This document shows positions 1 through 8,673 of a stretch of DNA of 64,000 nt, in pieces (within the stretch, counting starts at the first letter, position 1; every line of letters starts with the position of its first letter). Position numbers and translations under genes: made by a program. The stretch comes from Photobacterium aquae (GTDB lineage Bacteria; Pseudomonadota; Gammaproteobacteria; Enterobacterales; Vibrionaceae): contig NZ_LDOT01000012.1 in NCBI RefSeq assembly GCF_001029445.1, forward strand, positions 124,001 to 188,000, given 5' to 3'. The notes below the pieces were generated by a model, which ran no database searches, was not told where the DNA came from, and worked only from the letters and a program-made list of their open reading frames with translations.

Positions 1-1677
1 CGATTTCGCCTCGCCCTGTGACGGAACCTGCTGATACCATGCCTGAGTACGGCGCTCGGCATTCCCGTATGCCCCTTCTTTTTCAACCCACATCGCGGTA
101 GGCAGAATCAAATCAGCAGCCTGGGCGGTTGCCGTCGGGTACGGGTCGGAACAGACAATAAAGTTCTCAGGGTTGCGGTAGCCAGGCAGGCGCTCGGTAT
201 TGATGTTCGGCCCCGCCTGCATATTGTTGTTACACATCACCCAGTAGGCATTGAGCTTGCCGTCCTTGAGCATACGGTCTTGCAGAACCGCGTGGTAACC
301 CGGCTTCGGCGGGATCGTCCCTTCCGGCAATTTCCAGATCTTCTCGGCGATAGCGCGATGCTTGGGGTTCGCCACGACCATATCGGCAGGCAGTCGGTGA
401 GCAAAAGTACCAACCTCACGCGCCGTTCCGCAAGCTGATGGCTGGCCAGTCAACGAGAATGGGCTGTTGCCCGGCTGGGAGATCTTGCCCGTCAGTAGGT
501 GAATGTTATAGACCAGGCTATTCATCCACACGCCGCGGGTATGCTGGTTCATCCCCATCGTCCATAGCGACATCACCTTTCGGTCAGGATCAGCATACTG
601 CTTGGCAAGTTCGATCAGCTTGTCCTGCGCGACACCTGACATCTCGGAGGCCTTTTCTACCGTGTACTCGGCAACCGAGGCCTTGTACTCTTCGAATGTC
701 ATCGTGTACATTTTGCCCGAGTTAGGGTGCGCCGCTTTCAACTGCAGTGGATCATCATCACGCAGGCCATAGCCGATATCGGTCTCGGCACGCTTGAAAT
801 GCGTGTATTTGTTGACGAAATCCCAGTTCACCGCATCGTTTTGAATAATGTAGTTAGCGATAAAGTTAGCGATGGCCAAATCGGTCTGCGGCTCGAACAC
901 CATACCGTTGTCAGCCAGTTCGAACGAACGGTGGGTGTAGGTCGACAGCACATTCACCTTGACGTGCGGGTGACTCAAACGGCGATCAGTGATACGCGTC
1001 CACAGTACCGGGTGCATCTCTGCCATATTGGAGCCCCACAGGACAAACGAGTCTGCATGTTCGAAGTCGTCATAGCAGCCCATCGGCTCGTCGATACCGA
1101 AGGTGCGCATAAAGCCTACAACCGCCGATGCCATACAGTGGCGGGCGTTCGGATCAATGTTGTTTGAACGGAAGCCCGCCTTCATCATTTTCGATGCCGC
1201 ATAACCTTCCATTACAGTCCACTGACCGGAGCCGAACATGCCGACCCCTGACGGCCCCTGCTTTTGGAGCGCGTCCTTCCACTTCTCGGCCATGATATCG
1301 AAGGCTTGATCCCAAGAAACAGGCTGGAAATCACCATTCTTATCGTACTTACCGTCTGTCATACGTAGCATCGGTGTCTGCAGACGATCCTTGCCATACA
1401 TGATCTTGGACAGGAAATATCCCTTGATACAGTTAAGGCCACGGTTTACCGGGGCTTCAGGATCCCCCTGAGTGGCAACAACGCGGCCATTCTGAGTCCC
1501 GACCAACACCGAGCAGCCCGTTCCACAAAAACGACAAGGCGCTTTGTCCCACTTAATTTTGGTTTCATCAGAACTAACGATTAAGTTAGTGGCCGATGCA
1601 GGTAGTGTGATCCCTGCGACGGCAGCAGCCGATGCGGCGGCATTTGCTTTCACAAATGCACGTCTTGTCATTTTCAT
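1..1677 (-). CDS. napA: Periplasmic nitrate reductase catalytic subunit NapA (partial, C-terminus outside window)
   Basis: Reduces nitrate to nitrite in the periplasm with a bis-MGD molybdenum cofactor and one 4Fe-4S cluster. The first 559 codons are present, out of about 830 usual for the family; the rest lies beyond the left edge. The protein begins [12 protein letters not shown], a twin-arginine export signal (T-R-R-A-F), followed by an Ala-rich segment. The cluster motif [13 protein letters not shown] follows at about residues 47-59. The start is ATG at 1677-1675, overlapping the napD TGA by four bases (ATGA), so the two genes are translationally coupled. NapD binds this Tat signal in known systems. 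Identity is certain from the signal, the cysteine motif and the operon. Confidence 0.96.
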   Translation of the reverse strand, partial: MKMTRRAFVKANAAASAAAVAGITLPASATNLIVSSDETKIKWDKAPCRFCGTGCSVLVGTQNGRVVATQGDPEAPVNRGLNCIKGYFLSKIMYGKDRLQTPMLRMTDGKYDKNGDFQPVSWDQAFDIMAEKWKDALQKQGPSGVGMFGSGQWTVMEGYAASKMMKAGFRSNNIDPNARHCMASAVVGFMRTFGIDEPMGCYDDFEHADSFVLWGSNMAEMHPVLWTRITDRRLSHPHVKVNVLSTYTHRSFELADNGMVFEPQTDLAIANFIANYIIQNDAVNWDFVNKYTHFKRAETDIGYGLRDDDPLQLKAAHPNSGKMYTMTFEEYKASVAEYTVEKASEMSGVAQDKLIELAKQYADPDRKVMSLWTMGMNQHTRGVWMNSLVYNIHLLTGKISQPGNSPFSLTGQPSACGTAREVGTFAHRLPADMVVANPKHRAIAEKIWKLPEGTIPPKPGYHAVLQDRMLKDGKLNAYWVMCNNNMQAGPNINTERLPGYRNPENFIVCSDPYPTATAQAADLILPTAMWVEKEGAYGNAERRTQAWYQQVPSQGEAKS

Positions 1678-1946
1678 GAATCTTCCTCAGATTGCGAGTC
1701 AAAATGTTCGATTTGGTGGTAGACCAAAAAAGTATTTAACACGTGTTCTAAATTATTGATTTTATCGATCGTCTCAGTCACAAAGCCCTGGTTCTCGGTT
1801 TCCAGCACCACGATGACCTTCCCCTCTTCGCTGTCGCCGTATATCTCTGCGTTGGGCAAAGCCGCAATCTGTGCCTTCACCCCGCTCAGGTATTGCGGCT
1901 TAATATGGACAACCAAGCTTGAGATATGTACTTCTTGCAATGCCAT
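1674..1946 (-). CDS. napD: NapD, Tat-signal-binding chaperone for NapA
   Basis: Ninety-residue cytoplasmic chaperone that binds the NapA twin-arginine signal and holds back export until the cofactor is inserted. The protein starts [18 protein letters not shown], typical of NapD: an early beta-strand with the sequence SSLVVHI, then a ferredoxin-like fold. A longer in-frame reading exists upstream, but its first 28 residues run through the 3' end of napF and do not look like NapD. The chosen ATG at 1946 lies 2 bases from the napF stop. It overlaps napA by four bases. Confidence 0.93.
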   Translation of the reverse strand: MALQEVHISSLVVHIKPQYLSGVKAQIAALPNAEIYGDSEEGKVIVVLETENQGFVTETIDKINNLEHVLNTFLVYHQIEHFDSQSEEDS

Positions 1947-1948
1947 TG

Positions 1949-2440
1949 CTATTCCTCTTCCTGCTCTTCGAACACCATGGTGATAGCCGATACCGGGCAA
2001 ACCGACACGCAGGCACCACAACCGGTACAACTTGAACTATCAAGCTCAGGTAGGGCGACACCACCAGGCTGGAGCCTGAAACGGATCGCCATCACTTCGC
2101 ACATATCGCCGCAACTCCGGCATTCGATCTTCTGATGGGCCAGACACCCCTCACCGATTTTGGCCACGATTGGCCAAGCCGCCTCGGTCTGCGGGCGGAA
2201 CAAGTGCTCCGGACAAGACTCGGCACAGCGATAACAGAATGTACATTCGCCACGACCGAAATCGACGGCCGGAAACCCACCGTCACCCTTTGCGATAATC
2301 TGGGTCTCACACGCCTCCACGCAGCGGTTGCACCGACTACATCGCTCGCTAAACTCCGCTTCGCTGATCACCCATGGCATCCGCGGCAAGTCTGGGGTAC
2401 GCCGGCGCATAAATAAGCGACGGCGGGAACGATCAAACAT
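1949..2440 (-). CDS. napF: NapF, cytoplasmic 4Fe-4S ferredoxin-type protein
   Basis: Iron-sulfur protein of about 163 residues, first gene of the nap operon. Cysteine clusters follow in order: CSRCNRCVEAC, CTFCYRCAESC, CRSCGDMC and CTGCGACVSVC, matching the polyferredoxin NapF, which is linked to NapA maturation or electron supply. Three clustered ATG codons are possible starts (2449, 2446, 2440). The Shine-Dalgarno-like AAGGA overlaps the first and sits 8 bases before the third, so 2440 (MFDRSRRR) is preferred; this gives the usual family length. The operon order napF-napD-napA is seen directly. Confidence 0.93.
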   Translation of the reverse strand: MFDRSRRRLFMRRRTPDLPRMPWVISEAEFSERCSRCNRCVEACETQIIAKGDGGFPAVDFGRGECTFCYRCAESCPEHLFRPQTEAAWPIVAKIGEGCLAHQKIECRSCGDMCEVMAIRFRLQPGGVALPELDSSSCTGCGACVSVCPVSAITMVFEEQEEE

Positions 2441-2608
2441 TGACATCATCCTTAGTGAAAGATTATGAATGTATTAAGCACTACGGATTGGCAGCCTACT
2501 GCAAGGAAAGAGCATGTCACCCGGAAACACAGCCTCGGCCAGCAATAACCATTAACAAGCTGTCATTTTTTTACACAGCAAGTGTAAATCCCGTAATAAA
2601 TGCTTAAA

Positions 2609-2624
2609 TACCCAGTTAGGGGTA
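2609..2624. promoter_or_regulatory. NarP/NarL 7-2-7 binding site
   Basis: The sequence TACCCAG-TT-AGGGGTA is an inverted pair of heptamers spaced by two bases. Against the published heptamer TACYYMT, the right arm is a full match and the left arm differs only at its last base. NarP in enterobacteria binds only this 7-2-7 arrangement. The site lies about 170 bases upstream of the napF start. Expected role: nitrate- or nitrite-responsive activation of nap by the NarP encoded at 4511. Confidence 0.65.
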
Positions 2625-2660
2625 ATTGGAGGGGTGGTTTGTTTTGGATCAATAAATCAA

Positions 2661-2676
2661 AATGATGCAGCTCACA
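2661..2676. promoter_or_regulatory. Possible CRP-type site
   Basis: AATGA-TGCAGC-TCACA matches the CRP half-site TGTGA-N6-TCACA fully on the right and at three of five bases on the left. It lies about 45 bases upstream of the NarP site relative to napF. CRP control of nap genes is plausible, but the weak left arm makes this tentative. Confidence 0.3.
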
Positions 2677-2807
2677 CTATAAACAAGCCAGCAAGACCCG
2701 CTGGCCTCAATCACAACAAAATAGTCATATAACCAATATCCCCTTACATCACTATAGTTGACGCGTGGCACCATCCACTGCGCCTCGCCATACCAAAAGG
2801 AAAACGC

Positions 2808-4505
2808 GTGAAAGACCGGCCGCTCAAGCCTGTGACCAGCACTATTGCCCGTGCCATGCTGGTGATACTGCTGCTCTCTGTCGCCACCACCAGCTTTGCC
2901 CTGCTAACGCTGGCCTCAAGCCTCAATGACGCCGAGGCCGTCAATGTCTCCGGCTCGCTCAGAATGCAAAGTTACCGACTCGCCTATGACATCGAGACCG
3001 GTTCGGTGAACCTGCCCACACATCTGGACAAATTCGAGCGCTCGTTGTTTGCACCGTCAATGGCCGCTCTCGACCACTGGACCGTACCCGGGGACATCAA
3101 GCTACACTATGGCGATCTCATTGCGCGATGGGACAACCTCCGCCCACTGCTCGATAACGGCAACGAGCGGCAATTCCTTGCCGAAGTCGCTAAATTCGTT
3201 GACCGTATCGACGTGTTTGTTTTCGAATTACAAGAGTTTTCAGAGATAAAACTGCAAGTCCTATCGATTATCGGCGGGCTCGGGCTAACCCTCATTCTGC
3301 TCTCGGCACTCTTTACCATTCACTTTACGCAGAAAAAAATCGTCCAGCCGCTAAACCAACTGGTCATGGCCAGCAAGCAGATCCAAAATGGCCAGTTCGA
3401 TCTCCAAATCACTATAAAAAGTGACAACGAGCTCGGTTTGCTCGCCGAAACCTTCAATAATATGGCCGCAGAATTAGGCAAGCTCTACCGCAACCTCGAA
3501 AACAAAGTCGATGAGAAAACCCGTCGGCTACGTCAGGCCAACGACTCGCTACAGGTACTCTATGATTGCTCTCAGGAACTCAAAGCCAGTCGGCTGAGCT
3601 CAAGGAATTTCGCTGCGATGCTCGACACCCTGCTGAGCATTGAAGGACTCACCGCGACAAAATTGATCATCGAAGAGAGCTGCGGGGCTAATACCGAGAT
3701 CCTCTCCGGCGAACCGACGGCGCACAACTGGCACTATCAGGATCTCGAAATTGACGGCCAAATTCTCGGCCAACTATGGTGGCAATATACCCTGCCGTGT
3801 CCCGACAAAAGCCTGATCGAGAATATCAGCCGCACCCTTGCGCGCGGGATTTATTACAACCGAGCCCAGAAACAAGCAGAGCAATTACTGCTGATGGAAG
3901 AGCGCGCCACCATTGCGAGGGAGCTCCATGACTCGCTGGCTCAGTCCCTGTCGTACCTGAAAATTCAAGTCACCCTGCTCAAGCGCCAACTTGGCCAAGA
4001 TGACCAAGACAAGCTAATGGGCATTATCGGCGACATAGACAGTGGGCTATCGGGGGCATATACCCAGCTCCGCGAGTTGCTCAGCACCTTCCGCCTGACC
4101 ATCAAAGAGCCGCATTTTGGCGAGGCACTGGCCGAAATGCTAAAACCACTGGACGAGCAAAGTGATGCCCTGCTGATTATCGACAACCAAATTTCATCGC
4201 TTAACTTGGATGCCCATCATCAGGTCCATTTGCTCCAACTGATCCGCGAAGCGGTACTCAATGCAATCAAGCATGCCAAGAGCGATGAGATTGTCGTAAC
4301 CTGTACTCAGCACGGCGATGAGATAAGTATCAGTATCAAAGACGACGGGCTCGGATTTGATCCACACAACGAAAAGCTCAACCACTATGGCCTAGCCATC
4401 ATGGCAGAACGAGCATCACGCCTTAACGGCGAACTAAAGATTGAAACCAGCCAGGGCAACGGCAGCGAGATCACCCTGCGCTTTACACTGGCATCCCAAG
4501 GATAA
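2808..4505 (+). CDS. narQ: Nitrate/nitrite sensor histidine kinase NarQ
   Basis: Inner-membrane sensor of 565 residues. First membrane helix at about residues 14-37, then a periplasmic domain opening with the nitrate-binding P-box (NVSGSLRMQSYRLA, about 46-59). A second helix falls at about 150-172, then a HAMP linker, a central cysteine-containing module, and a HisKA_3/HATPase_c kinase core. The phosphoacceptor is H374 in IARELHDSLAQ. Nucleotide-binding motifs EAVLNAIKHA and DDGLGFDP follow. The start is GTG at 2808, six bases after AAGGA. It lies 5 bases from narP, its response regulator, and divergent from the nap operon. Confidence 0.93.
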   Translation: MKDRPLKPVTSTIARAMLVILLLSVATTSFALLTLASSLNDAEAVNVSGSLRMQSYRLAYDIETGSVNLPTHLDKFERSLFAPSMAALDHWTVPGDIKLHYGDLIARWDNLRPLLDNGNERQFLAEVAKFVDRIDVFVFELQEFSEIKLQVLSIIGGLGLTLILLSALFTIHFTQKKIVQPLNQLVMASKQIQNGQFDLQITIKSDNELGLLAETFNNMAAELGKLYRNLENKVDEKTRRLRQANDSLQVLYDCSQELKASRLSSRNFAAMLDTLLSIEGLTATKLIIEESCGANTEILSGEPTAHNWHYQDLEIDGQILGQLWWQYTLPCPDKSLIENISRTLARGIYYNRAQKQAEQLLLMEERATIARELHDSLAQSLSYLKIQVTLLKRQLGQDDQDKLMGIIGDIDSGLSGAYTQLRELLSTFRLTIKEPHFGEALAEMLKPLDEQSDALLIIDNQISSLNLDAHHQVHLLQLIREAVLNAIKHAKSDEIVVTCTQHGDEISISIKDDGLGFDPHNEKLNHYGLAIMAERASRLNGELKIETSQGNGSEITLRFTLASQG

Positions 4506-4510
4506 TAACT

Positions 4511-5137
4511 ATGACGTGTTGGAAAATAATGATTGTTGATGACCACCCGCTGATGCGCCGTGGGATCAGCCAATTGCTCAGCTTTGAAAGTGACTTCACC
4601 GTCGTCGGCGAGGCCAGTAACGGGGCAGAGGCCGTCCAGCTGGCGGTGGAAAAAGAACCGGATCTGATCTTGCTCGATTTGAATATGAAAGGTATGTCGG
4701 GGCTTGATACCCTCAATGCCATGCGGGCCGAGGGGATTGAAGCGAGCATCGTCGTCCTGACCGTTTCCGACAGCCGTTCGGACATCCGGACTCTGATTGC
4801 CGCTGGGGCTGATGGCTACCTGCTCAAGGATACTGAGCCCGACCAGCTTATCGCCCTACTACGAATGGCGCTATGCGGCGGCAAAGCCTACAGCGAACAG
4901 GTGCGCGAATTCCTCGATAACGGTACGGATCAGGCCAATTTGCTCGACACCCTTACCGACAGGGAGACCCAGATCTTGCAAGAGGTTGCCAAGGGTCACC
5001 GCAACAAGCAAATCGCCGATACCCTGTTTATCTCAGAAGCCACGGTGAAGGTACACATGAAGAGCCTGCTCAAAAAACTGCAGGTCAAGTCGCGCACCGC
5101 CGCAACGGTACTGTTTCTGGAATCGCAGGGACAATAA
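4511..5137 (+). CDS. narP: Nitrate/nitrite response regulator NarP
   Basis: Response regulator of 208 residues: receiver domain (about 1-120) with acidic pair D10/D11, phosphoacceptor D56 in LILLDLNMKG and a conserved Lys at about 107, then a LuxR-type helix-turn-helix (about 145-208) containing LTDRETQILQEVAKG and SEATVKVHMKSLLKK. NarQ phosphorylates it in known systems. It follows narQ by 5 bases, so the two are co-transcribed. NarP rather than NarL is favoured by pairing with narQ and adjacency to nap, and by the 7-2-7 operator nearby. Confidence 0.92.
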   Translation: MTCWKIMIVDDHPLMRRGISQLLSFESDFTVVGEASNGAEAVQLAVEKEPDLILLDLNMKGMSGLDTLNAMRAEGIEASIVVLTVSDSRSDIRTLIAAGADGYLLKDTEPDQLIALLRMALCGGKAYSEQVREFLDNGTDQANLLDTLTDRETQILQEVAKGHRNKQIADTLFISEATVKVHMKSLLKKLQVKSRTAATVLFLESQGQ

Positions 5138-5184
5138 TGGCAATTGTCCGCAACAATCAAACAAACACCGAGCCAAAAACTAAA

Positions 5185-5206
5185 AAACCGCGCTGATGCG
5201 CGGTTT
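5185..5206. terminator. Intrinsic terminator between narP and the winged-helix gene
   Basis: Perfect 9-bp stem AAACCGCGC / GCGCGGTTT with loop TGAT. The leftward transcript has the better T-run (complement of the A-run at 5182-5187), so it mainly ends the gene at 5259-5540; it can also end narP. Confidence 0.75.
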
Positions 5207-5258
5207 CGTGGCCCGTACGCAGGTTTTATCCTGCATCGGTACCATCGACAACAAATGC

Positions 5259-5540
5259 TTAGTGGGACAGTGAAGAAATAATATCTTGCTCGCGAGATTC
5301 CACCCACTGGAGATCAAAAGGCCCCCAGTCACTGAGTTGATAATAACCATCGTTGTGGCGTCGACCATCCTGAATAAAAGACAATTCAATACCAAACCCC
5401 GGAAGGGCTTTTAATACATCCTGAATAGTACGACGTGGCCAACCAGTAATTTCAATCAATTTAGGGACATTCGGGCGCTCTAAATGCTCAACCAGTAGAG
5501 CAAGATAAAGACGACGGGCAAAAACCGGATTCAGTTCCAT
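5259..5540 (-). CDS. Small winged helix-turn-helix protein
   Basis: Ninety-three residue protein starting MELNPVFARRLYLALLVEHLER. The middle (GWPRRTIQDVLKALPGFGIELSF) reads as a recognition helix followed by a wing, and the C-terminus is rich in Trp and Tyr. It resembles the short winged-helix proteins (HTH_43 type) found in Vibrio and Shewanella; that family assignment is from memory. The ATG at 5540 is preferred over one 12 bases upstream because GGAGGT lies 4 bases before it. No partner is evident. It stands alone, convergent with narP. A DNA-binding role is inferred from fold signs only. Confidence 0.7.
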   Translation of the reverse strand: MELNPVFARRLYLALLVEHLERPNVPKLIEITGWPRRTIQDVLKALPGFGIELSFIQDGRRHNDGYYQLSDWGPFDLQWVESREQDIISSLSH

Positions 5541-5934
5541 TGAGACCTCCATAATCTAAGGATTTTTATTATTCCGACTTCTCCCGCTAGGGTGTTGAGT
5601 TTGATCAAGTTGAGGTGGGATTTCGCAATGACATCTGAAGACGAAAGTGATCAAGATCTCACTTTTATGGCGATTTAATAAGCAGAACACAAGAAAACAA
5701 CAAATAATCAATAAGTTGATTTATCGGACAATATTATCAACAACCAACTTCGGGGCCCAATCTAACCATGTCCCCCGAAGAAAAACATGACACAAACAGA
5801 GTTAGAAGCAATGCCCAGCAGGAAAAACCTCAAAGGCGATCTAGGTGAAACGAGACAACGGGCACCCGTTGCGCCTGTTGAGGATTCCCGCTATAAAGGG
5901 AGACCAAGTTCACAAAACAAGTCAGCCTACAAAA
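5541..5934. other. Gene-free gap before yffB
   Basis: This gap of 394 bases lies between the leftward winged-helix gene and yffB. It contains one clear symmetric element, AAAGTGA-N8-TCACTTT (5644-5665), and a weak TCCC/GGGA hairpin near 5886-5903. In-frame codons upstream of yffB continue its frame, but they do not resemble the family and lack a ribosome site. No RNA gene was recognised. Confidence 0.5.
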
Positions 5935-6288
5935 ATGAATACAATTGCCTACGGAATCAAGAACTGCGACACCATCAAGAAAATGAAGAAATGGCTGGAA
6001 GCTGAAGGGATCGAGTACCGCTTCCACGACTACCGCACGGACGGCCTAGACCGCGACATGCTGGAAAAATTTGAAGCAGCTGTAGGCTGGGAGGCAATGG
6101 TGAACAAGCGCGGTACCACCTACCGCCAACTGAGCGACGAGCAGAAATCCGGTCTTGACCAACAAAGTGCCATTGCACTGATGCTGGAGCACCTAGCGAT
6201 GATCAAGCGCCCGCTGCTGGTACACAACAACCAGTACCATCTTGGTTTCAAACCTGATCAATACCACGCTATTTTCAAAGACAAGTAA
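5935..6288 (+). CDS. yffB: ArsC/Spx-family protein YffB
   Basis: Thioredoxin-fold protein of 117 residues, family of arsenate-reductase-like YffB. It begins [21 protein letters not shown], with a single active-site Cys (C11) in KNCDT and the conserved helix that follows. Later parts [10 protein letters not shown] and [10 protein letters not shown] are typical (the Arg-Pro after a Lys is the cis-Pro region). No second redox Cys at the CxxC position, so classical arsenate reduction is doubtful; function of YffB is poorly defined. It is 14 bases upstream of dapE, the same order as in enterobacteria. Confidence 0.85.
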   Translation: MNTIAYGIKNCDTIKKMKKWLEAEGIEYRFHDYRTDGLDRDMLEKFEAAVGWEAMVNKRGTTYRQLSDEQKSGLDQQSAIALMLEHLAMIKRPLLVHNNQYHLGFKPDQYHAIFKDK

Positions 6289-6302
6289 TAAAGGATACAA
6301 GG

Positions 6303-7433
6303 ATGTCAGACAGCCCCGTTATTTCGTTGGCAAAAGACCTTATCAGTCGTCAATCGGTAACCCCGGAAGACGCAGGTTGCCAGGATGTGATGATTGCGCG
6401 CCTTGAGCAGCTCGGCTTCACCATCGAAACCATGGTTTTCGAAGATACCACCAACCTATGGGCTCGCCGCGGCAGCGAAGCACCGCTATTTGTATTTGCC
6501 GGCCATACTGATGTAGTACCCGCGGGCAATCCGGACAAATGGCACACGCCGCCGTTCGAGCCAACCATTATCGACGGCTACCTACACGGGCGCGGGGCGG
6601 CAGACATGAAAGGCTCTCTGGCCTGCATGATCGTTGCTATCGAACGCTTCTTGGCTGAACACCCGGATCACAAGGGCTCCATCGCCTTGCTGATCACTTC
6701 CGACGAGGAAGGGCCATTCATCAACGGTACCACCCGGGTCATCGATACCCTTGAGGCCCGCAACGAAAAAATCGATATGTGTATTGTCGGTGAGCCGTCA
6801 AGCACCCGCGAGGTGGGCGATGTGGTGAAAAACGGACGCCGTGGCTCCATCACCGGTGATGTCGTGGTCAAAGGGATCCAGGGCCACGTGGCCTACCCTC
6901 ACCTGGCCGACAACCCGGTTCACCGAGCCATGCCGGCATTGGCAGAGTTGGCAGCCACCACGTGGGACAACGGCAATGCCTACTTCCCGCCAACCAGCTT
7001 CCAGATTGCCAACCTGTCTGCGGGCACCGGGGCCTCGAACGTGATTCCGGGCGAATTCCACGTCCAGTTCAATTTCCGCTTCAGTACCGAGTTGACCGTC
7101 GATGACATCAAGCGCAAGGTGCATTCGGTACTGGATGCCCACGGCCTCGACTATGAACTCAAGTGGACCTTCAGCGGCCACCCGTTCTTAACCGACAAGG
7201 GAACGCTGCTAGAAGCCGTCGTCAGCGCGATTGAAGAAGTTAATCACCAGCAGCCTGAGCTTCTGACAACCGGTGGCACTTCCGATGGCCGTTTCATTGC
7301 CCGCACCGGTGCGCAAGTTGTCGAGCTAGGGCCGGTCAATGCCACCATCCACAAGGTAAATGAATGCGTGAAAGTTGCTGACCTTGAAAAGCTGACAGAC
7401 ATGTACAAAAAAGTGTTGGAAAAAGCCCTTTGA
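6303..7433 (+). CDS. dapE: Succinyl-diaminopimelate desuccinylase DapE
   Basis: M20-family dizinc hydrolase of 376 residues that removes succinate from N-succinyl-LL-diaminopimelate, giving LL-DAP for lysine and peptidoglycan synthesis. Visible motifs: [10 protein letters not shown] (first zinc His), [10 protein letters not shown] (bridging Asp), [12 protein letters not shown] (catalytic Glu pair), and VGEPSS. The lid/dimer domain occupies about 180-295. ATG at 6303 follows an AAGGAT sequence. It overlaps by three bases with the next gene (TTGA: TTG start, TGA stop), implying coupled translation. Confidence 0.97.
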   Translation: MSDSPVISLAKDLISRQSVTPEDAGCQDVMIARLEQLGFTIETMVFEDTTNLWARRGSEAPLFVFAGHTDVVPAGNPDKWHTPPFEPTIIDGYLHGRGAADMKGSLACMIVAIERFLAEHPDHKGSIALLITSDEEGPFINGTTRVIDTLEARNEKIDMCIVGEPSSTREVGDVVKNGRRGSITGDVVVKGIQGHVAYPHLADNPVHRAMPALAELAATTWDNGNAYFPPTSFQIANLSAGTGASNVIPGEFHVQFNFRFSTELTVDDIKRKVHSVLDAHGLDYELKWTFSGHPFLTDKGTLLEAVVSAIEEVNHQQPELLTTGGTSDGRFIARTGAQVVELGPVNATIHKVNECVKVADLEKLTDMYKKVLEKAL

Positions 7434-8140
7434 AACTCATTCACCCTACCCATGCTCGGCCCCATACGGCCGAGCAACTCACCGGCCAAGATACCAGCCA
7501 CTTGGTTATCATCAACCCCGATAGCGGGCAATTGGTGCACCAAGAAATGGCTCCGGCGATCCAGGCCTTGCAGGATGCCGCCAAACAGGCAGGATTTGAC
7601 ATGCGGCTGGCCAGCGCCTTCCGACCGTTTGACCGCCAACTGTGGATCTGGAACAACAAGTTCACAGGCCAGCGCCCTATTCTCGATAGCAACAGCCAGC
7701 CGCTGGAGCCAGACTCCCTGACTGATCTGGAAAAAATCCATGCGATTTTACGCTGGTCGGCCCTGCCGGGGGGCAGCCGCCACCACTGGGGGACGGATGT
7801 CGACGTCTATGCCGCCAACTGCCTGCCCGACGGTACTTCACTGCAATTGGAACCGTGGGAGTACGAGGCTGGTGGCCACCAGCACACCTTTGCCCAATGG
7901 CTGCATCAGACCATGCCTGAATATGGTTTCTACCTGCCCTATGCCAAAGAACGGCAAGGGGTCGCATGCGAGCCTTGGCATATCAGCTACTTTCCCGTGA
8001 GCCGGTACCTACTACGCCAACTCAGCCCCGACCTGCTCAAACGCACACTTAGCCACAGCGATATCGCCGGAAAGTCGCAGATCCTCGAAAACCTTGATAG
8101 TCTGTATCTAAAGTACATTGAGAATATCTGCGAGGTGTAA
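7430..8140 (+). CDS. M15-family (VanY-like) D-alanyl-D-alanine carboxypeptidase
   Basis: Protein of 236 residues with the LAS/VanY zinc site: [10 protein letters not shown] (H118, D125) and EPWHISYF (E181 as base, H184 as third ligand). SAFRPFDRQ near 62-70 is the substrate-binding element seen in VanY/DdcY proteins. The start is a TTG overlapping the dapE stop; no better start exists because the conserved region begins early. No signal peptide is visible, so it may act in the cytoplasm or on imported muropeptides, unlike secreted VanY enzymes. Exact substrate is not determinable from sequence. Confidence 0.82.
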   Translation: MKLIHPTHARPHTAEQLTGQDTSHLVIINPDSGQLVHQEMAPAIQALQDAAKQAGFDMRLASAFRPFDRQLWIWNNKFTGQRPILDSNSQPLEPDSLTDLEKIHAILRWSALPGGSRHHWGTDVDVYAANCLPDGTSLQLEPWEYEAGGHQHTFAQWLHQTMPEYGFYLPYAKERQGVACEPWHISYFPVSRYLLRQLSPDLLKRTLSHSDIAGKSQILENLDSLYLKYIENICEV

Positions 8141-8359
8141 ATGGAATGGCTACTCAACCCGTGGGTGATCAGTATCATCGTGGTTGCGGTGGTGGTCAGC
8201 AATATTGCAGCGCTGAAGTACACCGCCCATATGAAGTTCGGCCAACACGGAAAAGTGAAAGGCACCCATGAGAAAAACAAACGCGAGCAGGAGCTAGACG
8301 ATCTCATCAGCAAACAGGCCGAGAACGACCAAAACCTCCGCCACAAAAACCAGTCATAA
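8141..8359 (+). CDS. Small single-helix membrane protein (DUF2897-like)
   Basis: Seventy-two residues: one membrane helix (about 8-25, WVISIIVVAVVVSNIAALK), then a strongly charged tail rich in Lys, Glu and Gln (about 38-72). It starts directly after the stop of the M15 peptidase gene and is followed by a terminator, so it closes the dapE operon. The size and layout resemble DUF2897; function unknown. Enterobacteria carry a comparable small membrane protein (YpfN) after dapE, but similarity is only in position and architecture. Confidence 0.7.
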   Translation: MEWLLNPWVISIIVVAVVVSNIAALKYTAHMKFGQHGKVKGTHEKNKREQELDDLISKQAENDQNLRHKNQS

Positions 8360-8361
8360 AA

Positions 8362-8389
8362 AAATCCCCAGCCGAAAGGCTGGGGATTT
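8362..8389 (+). terminator. Terminator of the dapE operon
   Basis: Perfect 12-bp stem AAATCCCCAGCC / GGCTGGGGATTT with a GAAA tetraloop, 2 bases after the last gene of the operon. The T-run is only three bases, so efficiency rests on stem strength. Confidence 0.85.
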
Positions 8390-8460
8390 CAATTCTAAGC
8401 AGCAACGCATCAACGAACGCAAATGCATACTTGTAATACCGCTATCGCGCTAATTCCGCC

Positions 8461-8491
8461 GAAATCCTTATCTCTGATAACGAAGGATTTC
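8461..8491. repeat. Inverted repeat in the intergenic repeat region
   Basis: Perfect 9-bp arms GAAATCCTT (8461-8469) and AAGGATTTC (8483-8491) around 13 bases. It lies just before the first of the two related repeat units. No T-run follows, so it is not an intrinsic terminator. Confidence 0.6.
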
Positions 8492-8503
8492 TAAGTCAGC
8501 CTT

Positions 8504-8660
8504 GTGAGAACAAAGCGCAAGCGCGGAGTTTACGAAGCACGTTTACGTCCCCTACACGCTTGATGGCTAGCACGCAGTCAGAATCAGTGAGAACAAAAAG
8601 AAAGCACGGAGTTTATGACCATAAATGAGTACTTTCGATGCCGTTATCGCTGATTCTGAC
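8504..8660. repeat. Tandem structured intergenic repeat, two units
   Basis: Two related units begin with GTGAGAACAAA at 8504 and 8587, 83 bases apart. Over 31 aligned positions (8504-8534, 8587-8617) 26 are identical, ending in CGGAGTTTA. The second unit is enclosed by perfect 11-bp inverted arms, GTCAGAATCAG (8577-8587) and CTGATTCTGAC (8650-8660), and carries an inner TTTATG-AC-CATAAA palindrome followed by TGAGTACTTTCGATGC. That last part recurs at 53601-53630. No coding potential. It looks like a non-autonomous, REP- or MITE-like element. Confidence 0.6.
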
Positions 8661-8673
8661 ACAGTGATAGATA

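Larger units (their letters stand above)
2441..2807. promoter_or_regulatory. Divergent nap / narQP control region
   Basis: This 367-base gap separates napF (leftward) from narQ (rightward) and holds no convincing gene. It is AT-rich in the middle. It contains a 7-2-7 NarP/NarL-type heptamer pair (2609-2624) and a CRP-like site AATGA-N6-TCACA (2661-2676), described separately. No intrinsic terminator is visible. The arrangement lets NarP bind next to its own sensor-regulator operon and the nitrate reductase operon at once; direction and strength of control are inferred. Confidence 0.6.

Noticed and set aside
2643..2660. FNR-like sequence TTGGATCAATAAATCAA upstream of napF
   Set aside because: Only one half-site (ATCAA) is good, and no spacing gives TTGAT-N4-ATCAA with an acceptable second half.
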